NCBI GenBank assembly: GCA_947179485.1
Contig: OX359247.1
Location: 40,524,801-40,588,800 of the forward strand
Length of the DNA stretch: 64,000 bases
DNA from: Allacma fusca
Taxonomy: Eukaryota > Arthropoda > Collembola > Symphypleona > Sminthuridae
Direction: 5' to 3'
Each line of letters begins with the position of its first letter. Within the stretch, counting starts at the first letter, position 1. The translations under genes were made by a program, and so were the position numbers. Under the pieces are notes generated by a model. It was not told the origin of the DNA. It searched no databases and worked only from the letters and a program-made list of their open reading frames with translations. Below, piece after piece: positions 40,664 to 51,700 of this stretch.

Positions 40664-42034
40664 ATTGCACTCGATATTAAATAGAGGATTTTTGAAATAG
40701 AATTTTGAAAGGCAAATCTTTTTCAAAAGTACAACTTTATAATGTCAACTCAAAAGCAGGTGATGAACTTATAGGTTTGACAGCCACAACGGAGTGCTTT
40801 TATAGTTTTAATTATTATCGAATGTTTTCTAATGAATTCACAAACCTGAAACGAAAAGTTCACCAGACAAGCAATTGGATTAAAATTTGCCGCTAAGTAG
40901 ATTGGATTTATATTTTATAATTTCTCTGTAAATACAAATAGCAACAGCAGATTCTCAGAATCTGACTGAGGGTCTGATTTGTTGACACATGCACTACATG
41001 TAAATAGCTTGTAAAATATATACAATACAAGTTAGATTCAGATAAGCAAATCCAACTAGTTTCCCTACTGAGCATTTTATCTGGGAAACTGTGCACAAAT
41101 GCAAAGTAAGACTGCTGTTTCATTTGTTCCGAGTTAGCTTTTAATTCTTTACCTCAGGCAAATAATCCCCAATTGGTTAAAAGGAAAGCGAGGCAATGTA
41201 AACTAAAACCTTATTATATCAGTATACTGAGTACGAGACAAACATTTAACATTGATGCCGGAAGTGCGAGCACGCAAACGGCGTGAGTCAAATAACTTTC
41301 ATGGACAATGTTGGGTTATGTATATATAATCAACATTTTATGCAATTAAAAATTACAGGGAAAATTCATAGCAAGCAAATCTAAGGTGCGGCAAGTCGGA
41401 TGTTTTTAAATAGTATTTAAAAAATATTTGTGATTAATTATAAAATGTACTTGCAATTTAAGGATGGAGCACAGCTAACCAAATGTAATATGTATCCCAT
41501 AAAAAAACCAACGGTAGTATGTACGATGAGAAATAATTTATCAAATAAATAATTGCTAGCATTAAATAATTCTCAAAAATACCGATGAATACAAGCTTCT
41601 GAACTGGGACTTGGTTCTGATTTCACAAATATTTACATATGTACTTCCCTCTGGTATTGCTGCTGAAGGAACTTATACATGTCAACTGTATATATTGAGA
41701 AAACTAAAAATGAGACCGTCAAAGGGTTTTTATCCAAACCAGATAACTTTCTGCAAGCTGCTAAAATCTGACGATATTTTCAGAGTAATTTTAGCAATAA
41801 ATTGCCAAGTAATAGCAGCCGCTTTTATCTTTTTGGCTGAAGTATCTATAGATTTGTGTATGTTGTATGTAACAATCACTTTAGCATGGAAGTGTTTCAG
41901 CGTAAATTAAATTCGCAGAATTCAGTCACCTCCGGCTTTTTACTTTGACACTGCTAAATTACCAAAATATTGTTTCCGTATAGTTTTTCCTGTAAATACT
42001 TCCCTTTAGTACAAACAATGGAAAATGATTCAAA
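40664..42034. other. Shared intergenic region of the divergent secreted pair
   Basis: About 1.4 kb of AT-rich sequence between two head-to-head genes, with a TATA box facing outward near each end. An open frame of 99 codons at 41611-41910 is not convincing as a gene. Confidence 0.45.
40798..40804 (-). promoter_or_regulatory. TATA box of paralogue A
   Basis: CTATAAAAG on the minus strand about 135 nt upstream of the ATG at 40663, a strong core promoter match. Confidence 0.6.
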
Positions 42035-42041
42035 TATAAAA
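42035..42041 (+). promoter_or_regulatory. TATA box of paralogue B
   Basis: TATAAAAG on the plus strand about 105 nt upstream of the ATG at 42142. It has the same core sequence as the TATA box of paralogue A. Confidence 0.6.
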
Positions 42042-42141
42042 GAGCCTGACAATTTGTATTTGTTATGTCAAGCTTCGGAAAGTCCAAACATCAGTAGCTC
42101 CCTTGCAACTAAATAGTTACTCAACGTATTAAAATTTAACA

Positions 42142-43177
42142 ATGGCTTGTTCAAGTTGGGTACTTGCTATTTTGGCAGTAATTTGCTTTGCCTCCCAGAA
42201 AGCTTTAGTAAATGGAGAAAGTTCGTGGGAGTGTTTTAAATTCTTTAATACCATCGAACCAGGTTAGTTACAGTATTTTTCAAATGTGTATGTAATTTGT
42301 CCTTCAATAAAATCTTTTTCTTAATTTTACACTCCGAAGTGGTTTAAAAAAAAACTACTTTAAAATGTTTTGTTTTCTGTTATATCAACTTCATAAAATG
42401 TAATATTTTATTTTGCAGGTACCCCTGGACTAGGCTCCTGGACTTCAGCCAATTGGACAACCTTGATAAACAATCGTACCCAAGTTTCCAACCGGACCCT
42501 AGACAATTGCAAAAAACAATACTACAAGCCAACAGTGACGATTCTAGTTGCAACTGAGGAGGACCTTCGCAGGACCTTTCCCACAGCTCCCCCCAATTTG
42601 GTAAGGGACAGCTTACTGAGAAAATCTTTCAAATACATTCCTTGTTTAGGCACGTCCCTTTAAAGCAGTCATTAGGTCTTATAATCACACGATCTTAGAA
42701 TTAGAAAAAATAATGACGCTGTGGTAACAAGACAATTCGCAGATTTTTATCCCTGGAACATCTATTTGTCTTCTATAAGCTGTAGTACACAAGTATACCT
42801 ACACTTTGTGTATTACAGTTGCGTAGGGGGTACACAAATAACTCAGTAATTTGATAAAAAAATGAAATTTCAAATCGTAAGCATGGGACAGCGAAGGAAA
42901 CATTTGCTCGGTATCAAATGCTTCGGAGGAATGAAAATATTGAATTGACATGTAGATATGAATCATTTAGAAAGGAAAGACGATGTGGAGCCGGGATATC
43001 TTCCGAACTTACACGATCACAAACAAGGGTGGGAACCGAACTGCTTATGACTGTGGAAACTTATTCTGTAAGGTCAAGCTGGGAAAGGACAATAGACCGA
43101 CACGCTTAGAAGGTGTCAATTATAAAACTGGTCTTTTTACTGGTAGCATCAATTTGAAGAGCTGTAAAAAAATTTAA
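42142..43177 (+). CDS. Secreted protein of an unrecognised family, three exons (paralogue B)
   Basis: Exons 42142-42262, 42419-42600 and 42971-43177, with intron phases 1 then 0, giving 169 aa. The signal peptide has core WVLAILAVICFAS. The mature part begins SSWECF and has NTIEPG across the first junction. It then has three N-glycosylation sequons (NWT, NRT, NRT), a Cys in LDNCKK, and a C-terminal block with MWSRD, YDCGNL, TGSIN and LKSCKK. The parallels with paralogue A (YYWSKN, YNCGNL, TGNIN, AKCKQ) establish a family of two here. Exon 3 is taken from the TTTAG acceptor at 42970, which keeps phase 0 and aligns with paralogue A. Function unknown; extracellular location is inferred from the signal peptide. 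Confidence 0.78.
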
Positions 43178-43322
43178 CTGCTCTCACAATCAGAAGCTTG
43201 GAATGGTACCTTTTTACTTTTATACTGGCAGTCACAGTGATACAACTATGACTTCCAGAGTTATTTGACAAGCATTAATTATCTATTGAACTTTGATTTT
43301 TTGTTATATGTTATTATTGAAT

Positions 43323-43328
43323 AATAAA
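43323..43328 (+). terminator. Polyadenylation signal AATAAA for paralogue B
   Basis: AATAAA about 145 nt after the stop codon; a second copy follows near 43384. Confidence 0.5.
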
Positions 43329-43597
43329 CAAGGAAGAGCTAGGATGCAGTTACACGTGTAGGTCAAGTTCTGAGTGACTAATTCAATAAAGTTAATCACG
43401 TTTCCAATATTGTAATTTTCATTCAGTATGTAGAGATCTTAAAAAAATGGTTTTGGTTGGATCAAAGCGGATTCTGTGGAGTTTCAATTTTGGTTTAGTT
43501 GTTTTTCATAGCCACACACCTAGCATTAAAATTCGGGCTATTTCCTAATCCTACATTACCGTAATTTGATTGTTGGAATCCTTCTTTTGGGAATTAC

Positions 43598-44101
43598 CTA
43601 GAGCACTTTAGTTTTCTTCTTGGGACTCTTTTTCTTGTTTGAATTTAGGGCCTTGGAGGTAGTTGGCATGATGTACTTTTGCTGTGAAAGGTCCACCATA
43701 TTCAAGTCTTTATCCTTAGTCCGTTATGACAGCATAGTATCCTTATACAAAACGTTAAAAATTACTGGATTTATAGATGCGGATGTTCGGAATCAGTACA
43801 AGGCAACAAATGCAAGTTCATTTTTTAAAATGTGTTAATTAATATTACAAACGCCATTAAATAATTACCTCAGATCACCCTGTACCGATTTCCCCAACAC
43901 AACGATGCTACCTTTTTTCGATTGAACGTAAACACCCTGAGGCTGAGGTTGTTTGTAAAGGAGCTCGAACTTCCCAGTTTGTGCTTCCGCATCTACCCGA
44001 CAGATTATCAATTCTTCCCACAGATGTTCACCCGTCGACGGGTAGCGTTCAAAGAAGGCTTCCTTCAGGGAAGGAAGCGCTTCTGTAATGCTAATTCTAA
44101 A
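43598..44101 (-). CDS. Partial gene of unknown function (two candidate 3' exons)
   Basis: One open exon runs from an acceptor at ATTACAG (44101) down to a possible donor near 43869. It encodes about 77 residues with a plausible globular composition (HLWEELIICRVDAEAQTGKF region). A second piece ends at the TAG at 43598-43600 and encodes a Lys-rich tail (KKKSPKKKTK). Joining them in frame requires a weak donor (GTACAG) or another arrangement, so the structure is unsure. There is no ATG, so 5' exons would lie upstream, beyond the hAT-type element at 44150-44679. I do not recognise the protein. Confidence 0.3.
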
Positions 44102-44149
44102 CTGTAATGCTGTCAATACGTGCTGTCAAAAAACGTAACGTACCATGAT

Positions 44150-44679
44150 TAGGGGTGAGTATTTAGTTGGTTTCATAATTCTCGTTTGTTTCCTTCTCGT
44201 TTTTGGAAAAAATACGAGAACGAGATATTTTGAAAACGAGAGTAAGCAATAAACTAGACAAACGAGACTGGGCAAAAACATGGTTCTTATTGAACTATAT
44301 AATATTTCATTTCTATTTTCACAATATCTGGCGACAGAGCATGCAAGTTTATTCAATTTCACTAATCGAATCAATCACAAAACGCAAGTTGTTTATTTTT
44401 GGGTATTAACCGTTAAATTTGAAAACAAATAAAGATCTTGATAAATATAAATGAGCACCTCCAACAATACAAATTCGGACCAAGAGTTGAAAAAATTTGT
44501 TAATCTCTCAATGGAAATGCTAAATGCCCTAATTTTCCATTTATTACGGACTCTAGTAAGAATTAATTTCAAACGATACACTCGGTTAATAAAAAGAGAT
44601 GTCTCGTCCTGTCTCGTTGATGTATAAAGAACGAGAAAAACGAGAATCTTGTCTCCTTGTCACGGTATGCTCACCCCTA
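44150..44679. mobile_element. Non-autonomous hAT-type element
   Basis: 530-bp element with terminal inverted repeats TAGGGGTGAG. It is flanked by 8-bp near-duplicates ACCATGAT (44142-44149) and ACCACGAT (44680-44687), differing at one base. Subterminal zones repeat ACGAGA/TCTCGT. No transposase frame. The mismatch in the target duplication suggests an older insertion than the other three. Confidence 0.8.
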
Positions 44680-44687
44680 ACCACGAT

Positions 44688-45251
44688 GCATATAATACGA
44701 TGGAAATCATGCAATGGCACTGTAATTTTTCGTATCGACACACTTATGTTGTTGTTGAAAAGCAAAGCAGAAGCTTTCGTATTAACAGCAACAGTAATGT
44801 CATCAATATCATCATATGGTCTGTGGAGACTTTTTGGTTGCTAAAGCGCTGACCCGAAATCGTCGAGCTAGACTTAATAGTGATATTGTGTCAGAGATGA
44901 TTTAGTATCGAGAGTATCGAATGCTTTTTTTAAAAATTGAAACGATGAATACTACATATATACAATGATGATGTACACTTATTGATGTCCTCTCGTAGTT
45001 ATCATCTGCCTACGGCTATGTAGGAACGGCACACAGGTTATTATTGTCGACAAGGTTTTATCCCCCAAAGTACCATGCCACACATTGAATAGTAAGTGAC
45101 TCCTGGCTTTGTTGTCTCATATATGAAAATAAAATATTACGGAAGACGGAATTCGGTGAAGGAAGGATATTAATTATTACTAAATGTCACATTATACGCA
45201 TATATCAACCTGGGTTGTAAGGGTCTATGGCTAAATCGACCTGAATAAACA

Positions 45252-45288
<37 letters not shown>

Positions 45289-45608
45289 TAATTTTTACTG
45301 AAGCAAAGTTGATAGCCTATCCTACATTTAGTCCTATTTGTAGGGTGCGAGCTATTTTCAGAAAAAATTATAGGCAAAATAGGTTGCACTGGCTTTTGCA
45401 GAAAAAAAACATATAAAATAGGAAATGCACGCCTGCATACGTGATCATATAGGCATACATGTAGACAGCACGAGAACACGCTTGTATAAAGGGAAATATA
45501 TAAGATGTATATCTATACATAAATATATAAAATGTTATGTAGCTTGCAGACTTCTATCGCAAAATATTAAGGATATTCTATGTTTTTAACAATATTGTCA
45601 CATTATAT
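44688..45608. other. No supported gene
   Basis: AT-rich; contains a TTA microsatellite at 45253-45284. Nothing else recognised. Confidence 0.45.
45253..45284. repeat. (TTA)n microsatellite
   Basis: About ten uninterrupted ATT/TTA units. Confidence 0.9.
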
Positions 45609-45842
45609 TGTTACGTCCCAATCCGCACACCTGAGGAACGTGACAAAAGACGGAGGCTACGTGACACAAGATCGCGTGATGTCACGTTAGCAGAAAATAA
45701 AAGACCACGTCCACAGATCTCAAAAGGGAAGATTTAACCTTTTTGAATCAATCAGCAATTCCACTCAGCAGTTTTGAAAGAAGAACGAATAAAGAGTGGA
45801 ATGCGAAATCCATTAACACCAATTCAATCTATTGTTATTACA
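45609..45842 (+). repeat. Candidate solo LTR
   Basis: About 234 bp starting TGTTACGTCCC and ending TTATTACA (TG...CA). Inside are an AAAATAAAAG stretch that could serve as a TATA region and a CGAATAAAG polyadenylation-like signal, in LTR order. I could not find a matching target duplication or a second copy in the window, so the boundaries are tentative. Confidence 0.35.
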
Positions 45843-46045
45843 AACAATAATTATGATGATTGTGTTAAAATGTAATTATGTACATACTATGTAAGTAGTC
45901 CTAGACCAAATCTTTAGGTTAAGTCAAGCAAGAAGAGACAGTAAGTTCTTGGGAGGCACTCGTGTGGTTCGGATCAAAGCTCGCGTTAAAGATCCGTATC
46001 CATTACAGCCCCTGCCCGAGGCTTGAAGACCTACAGCCATGCGGA

Positions 46046-46086
46046 GAATTATATTGGGAAAAGATCCTTGGATCCCAATATAATTC
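46046..46086. other. Perfect 13-bp inverted repeat (hairpin)
   Basis: Arms GAATTATATTGGG (46046-46058) and its exact complement (46074-46086), with a 15-nt loop that itself contains GATCC/GGATC. A further near-perfect inverted repeat lies at about 46338-46363 (CCTCCAATTTTC and its partner). Confidence 0.75.
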
Positions 46087-47421
46087 ATGGAGACTTCCCA
46101 TGGAGGAATTTCAACACGGAAGAATTATTTTAAGATCCTTTTATCATTTCAAGTTTATTTTATCTTTGATTTCAATTAGAATAAATTAATACAAGATTAT
46201 TATTCAGTATAAACTTATTTTTAGCCAACGATTATTTTATTATCATCAAAAATACTACACATCATTACTCGACTCGTTCCGAACTTGGGCACGAGATTTA
46301 ACATCCAATAATCTCGTTACATGCTGTTTCTGCCAGGCCTCCAATTTTCGGGGAAAATTTGGAGGATCCCGAACCCTGGGATGAGTCCGAGTCAAGAAAA
46401 TCACAGAGATTTTTGAGACTAAAGTCAAGACCCATAGTACTATACTACAGTACGGACTACACACAGTATGTACATAAGACCAGCCCACGCTTGAGTTTCA
46501 ATAGACGAGACTTACAAGCTGGAGAATTTCGAGAAATTTCAACAAAATCCTGTGGACTTAAGAACTTTTTCACGGAAAAACTGGGTATACTCATAGAACT
46601 ATAGAGTTAACCAGTCAACGGAATTTTCGAGACCATCCATGGATATTCTCGCGAGTACAATAGATGTTACTTACATAGATCCAGTAAGCAGGATTCAGAC
46701 TTAGATCATTTTGGGGTTCCTGAATTACAACTTTAAGGAATTATTCCACCCGGAATGAGATTTCTGATCAAGATTTCATCCCGAGTGCAGCTAAATGATG
46801 TCCATTTCCAACCGGAAATTCTGGAAGGAAGGCGTCAACAAAAGCTAAGTATCGAATTACAATATTTTTGGGATTTAAAATTTTTAAGTGCATAAAATAC
46901 AGGGAGTATCGAAACATTTTGCGAGAAATATTTTAGTTTTGGTATCGCGACCCAGAGTTAGAATATTTTTTTCATAGGTTCAAATTTTAGACATTAAATA
47001 GTTAAACTCTTCTCAAACTATGACGTCATCTTTTCCTATCTTTTTAGAAATCGGAAGGGCCGAGGCAGTGAGCACCGATATAAAGTGTTTGTGTGTACTG
47101 TATATTTTACTTTCCTTAGGCCAATTTTGGATAAAGGAATAGTTTAGTGTTTCTCTTTATGTAAGGAAGAATTAACAGACGGAATTGATAGTTTTCCTGT
47201 GGCTTAGAAATAAAGCAACCTTTCTGAGTGAATTTTCGTGATGCGTTTAACGCGCGGAAATTTCTTTACAACTCTTTATAAATTATTCTTCACTCAACAA
47301 GCGAAGGACTGCTGTTAGAGCATTTGGAACTTTTCCAAAATTTTAGTTAGGGTTTAGTGGCTGAAATCTAAACTCAATAAGGACTCTATCATTTTTCTTT
47401 TACACTAAACTCTACTCGTAT

Positions 47422-47566
47422 CGAGGTACTGATACGGGGTGATTCGCAAATCTATGTCGAAGTACTGACATATTAGGACCAAAATTTTACTGAATGAACC
47501 GAAGTACTGTGTTCAGGAGGCATTTGTTTATTCTTCGATTTTGAAAATTTATAATCCGAAGTACTG
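47422..47566 (+). repeat. Four spaced copies of CGARGTACTG
   Basis: Copies at 47422-47431, 47458-47467, 47500-47509 and 47557-47566; the last three are identical. They lie in the probable leader of the retroelement. Confidence 0.7.
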
Positions 47567-48786
47567 GATTCAATAAGGTTTTAGAATTTATTCCAAAGGT
47601 TTTCGTAGTTTTAGGGTTGGAAGGGCCGCATATGAGCGCCAACATTGTCGTGTTAATTCTAGCGTCTGGTAAGGTATCTCCAGTAGGAACGATTTCTCCT
47701 ATAGGTAAAAATTAGAAGGAACAATGTTATGATATAAAGGAATTTATTATAGCATATCGTTTAACAATTTTTATTGGAATATCGGATTTTTCTGAAACGC
47801 CGACAGCAAGCAACAATACGCCTAGATCCTGTTAGAGGTAATTGTAGAGGCTACAAGTGAGCGCAGAATTTTAGGTTTTTGTTTTTGCCCGACCCTAGGC
47901 GAGTTGGTAACAAAGTTCAATACCCGAAGGTTTGGAGGGCTAGGAAACTAGCTAGGATAACAGGGGCCGCGGATCCAAGTCACGGAGACGCCTCTTTAAA
48001 ACCATAACTAACCATGCTAGGTTACGAATGGTATTTATGGGACTTTCATTTTTCTATATGTTCTTCTAACATAACCGGTAATTGGTTATATAAGTTAGCC
48101 ACCACGAAGGAACTCGCAGTAGTAGAAGTGAGTAGGCATAAGCAACCACGGAGCTGGTTTAGGGAAAACTTAGGACACCACTAATTAGTGACTTTAATTT
48201 TTGGGAGATCGCGTATGCTTATAGTCTTTGGTAAGAGCAGGCTTATTTCAAGGAATAGCTTAGGGTTTTAGAACACAATTTTGTCTAAAGGACCTGACAA
48301 ATTTGGAGCGGATACAGTCCTGATTGAAATAGAGAGATTTCATTTTAGGAGTATTAGGGACAATTTAGGCTACATCCAATCAAGTGACTGGAGAAGGTGT
48401 AGATAGAGTTTAAAGAGAAAAAGGACTTAGGATTAAAATAGAGTTTCAGCAAATGATAGGTTAAACAAAGTTAATTTTAAGAGTAGGTATATCCTTCGCT
48501 GGGTTATGCGTAGGGATACCACAACACGGTTTGAGTTCATGTAAAAGCTAGTAAAGACAGATTTTTTCACAAAACACTCTCAATTCTGAGAAAAACAAAT
48601 TTTACAAAGGTACTACATTTTGCGCACCTCTCTCACCAACATCTTAGGGAAAGGCAAGCGCATACATTCCCACATAACATCACCAGGGAATAAAAGCTAA
48701 ATTTTCCAAAACAACATCTTAGGAAAATACAAGCTCATACTTTCAGCTTAGACCACCGGAAGCATTGAAAGTTTATTTCAGAGGTC

Positions 48787-51700
48787 ATGCCCAACAAAGG
48801 TAAGAATGACCCCCAGGAGCGACATCCCAATACGCTCCAGGCTAGGACCAACACAAGATCAGCAGGTCCAGTCGCCGAAAATGAGGAGACTTTGGATGAA
48901 TTAAATGCAAGAATACGGAGAGAACGAAGAGAAGAAAGAAGAAGGGAACGTGAGAATAGATCCAATACTCACGATTCCGAACTTTCAACTATACCATCTG
49001 AAAATTCCAGCAGTTTTTCCCAGTCCGTTATAGTTGGTGAAAATACCGACACTAGACCGCGTGGACATAATGGGAATGAAGAGTCAATCCATCCAGAGGC
49101 AACATCCTCAACCCATGATGACCTAACAGACCGCGACCAGGTTATCATGGAAGAAACTCATTCGGCGGAAAACGCAAAAGAAGAGGGAGATTCCGAAGAA
49201 GAAGTCCTAGGAGAATTCATGAAAAATGCTGCAGGAGAAGTAATTTTTGTTACTAGTCAAGCAGGTTCAATTATCAAGGAATTACTGTCACAGAATACTG
49301 AGGAAAGAGCAGGGTCTGCAAGTAGCCAAGCCACGTCATCTTTCGAAATAGTGGCGGACAAAGATAGCCCAGCCACTAGTTCAGACATGGAAAGGATCCC
49401 GGACAACATGGATAAGACTACAGACAGCAATGATGAGCTGGAAGAAGACACAAGAGAACTTGCACCGGATGTCATAATGCAAGATACATTGACAAATCCA
49501 GTCAATACTACGGAGAATGACTTACAGCAAGTAACTGAAAACATCCCATCTCCAGAGAGACCAGCTGATCCAACCCAAGAAACTACTCAACCCTTATCAC
49601 CAGAGAAGACAAAATCGCCTAACGCACCAACAACCCCACAAGAGGACATAGGGGATGAACACACCAGGGAAATAGTTGCAGAAGATAACCTAGCAAGTGA
49701 TAGTAGTCCATATACGGAACAGCGTAGACCAAGCCTATGGGATGAAGTAGCACAAGCAGAATATTTCGCAGACACCGGGAATCAAGTTCCAGTACCACCA
49801 ACCGACCATAGCCAGCAAGCATCAGCTGTTGACCAGCATTCCAGCACCGACATTCCACCGGTAACAACCACGCAGACCAGACCAAGAAGCCCAGACAGAC
49901 TTGAAAACCTAGAAGCATTAACAGGATCGCAATTCATATTAACAGACCTTGGAACACACAATTTAGAAGCTTTTTCAGGTATAACGGACGGTGTTAATAA
50001 TCCCGAAGAGACCGTAACGGAATTATACACAAATACCAGGACTTCGGAAACATCCCAACAACAACGAACTGAACGTAGAGAGAGCGAAAACGCAATACGA
50101 GGACTAGCCGAAGAAGGACAATTCGAATTTGAAGCTGACATATCAGTCGTACATGACATTTTGGCTAGAATTTCTGATGCAAGAAGGAATTCACGGTCAA
50201 ATTTTTTGGAAATCGACCGACTAGACGCCCAGTGGCTCAGCGTACGACACATTACTGCCAACTCAAGACACATAGGAAGAGTGCAGTGGTCACACCTTTT
50301 CTTTAGGATTGCCCTTGGAATCTACGAAAGAGAAACCAATCGTAGACCAGGCGAACAAATAATAACCACCTTATGGGAAAGAGCTGAGGAACAAGCAAGA
50401 GATCTTGAACAAAACGTGGAAGTCTCAACTGAGGTAATCCAACACTTATTGGAGAGAAGATTTTTATCAATATGCAGTAGGTCAGGAGTTACGGATGAAC
50501 AGATATTTTTCAACGATAGAAGACCTTACATTACAGTAGTCAACCCCAGAAATCCAGACAGGGATCGGAGATCACGACTTCGACGACGAAGAAGGAATAG
50601 TCCTGAAGACGTACAACTATCCGAACAATCAGAACGCCAAGGTACAGAGGGTACCGCAACCACAATCTTACAAACATCAACAACAACTGAAGTAAATCCA
50701 AGACCAAGATTTTTGAGACCAATCTATAGTAACTCACCTACAACAGGTCGCCAAATAATAACAGACCACGTGCGGCGATATTTAGAAAGTCAACAACAAT
50801 TGAGAGATTTAACGAGCAGAGGCTCACGTTTGGAACAAGATTTATCACAGTTACCAAGGTTACGACCCACTACCACCCGAAGGGAAATTACATCCACCAA
50901 TAGTACTCCGACTATTTCAGAGGCTAGTAGTACAAGACCCTCACCTACTACTGGCACCCCAAGTAAAGCACCGGCAGTTACGCCACGTAAAAATACTTCG
51001 CAAGAAACTCAACAGAATTCTCAGCCAAGTCCAGACACACAACAACCGTCAACGTCAACTCAAGAGACATCTAGAATACAACGGGCATTGGAAACAACTC
51101 CAGAACACCGACCCATCGTCAGACCTACCAATTTACAGACCAGATTAGCAACCCATCCAGAAGTAGAAACTCCGGATGAGATACAACCATCTACGGTTAC
51201 AATAGGGACTTCACCAATCAGAACAGCTCGACAAGAAGCGGTAGCAACAAGACTCTACAGAGAACGTGAAATCGTTCACGATCCATCTTATACTATAAGA
51301 CCACAACAAGTCTACCAATCTCCAGGCGGACGAGTATACATACATCCACCTCTACATAATCTGCAAGCTGAAGAAAGAACCGTCACCTTCCCGGAACTAC
51401 AACGACTTGTGGAAACCGGAAGAAATACCCGACGACGGGCAGGTTCAGAGACAACAATCAAAACCCTCCGAAACGCAGATACTGGAACATATTTTCAAGC
51501 TCCTACCAATTCAGAACAGATCACGATCTATCAATCGCCAAACGGATCAGTATTCAATAGTCCACCAACAGGAAGAAGAGGCATCTATAGGGTACTAGCA
51601 AATGCAAGAGAAGTATTACGGAGATTAGCCCGAGGGGATAGAACGCGAATACCCGGAGGGACGCTAGTCACCGAACCAGAAGAAGAACAACAACCACCCG

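Larger units (their letters stand above)
45843..48786 (+). other. 5' flank/leader of the retroelement; LTR not delimited
   Basis: Non-coding sequence ahead of ORF1. A TATA-like GATATAAAG near 47078 and an AATAAA near 47209 lie in LTR-like order, so a 5' LTR may sit around 46.8-47.4 kb. Without a 3' LTR in the window its ends and the primer-binding site cannot be set. Holds the hairpin at 46046-46086 and the repeated decamer at 47422-47566. Confidence 0.35.

Noticed and set aside
41611-41910. 99-codon plus-strand frame between the two secreted paralogues
   Set aside because: No signal peptide, no homology to the neighbours and no splice context; lies in their shared promoter region.
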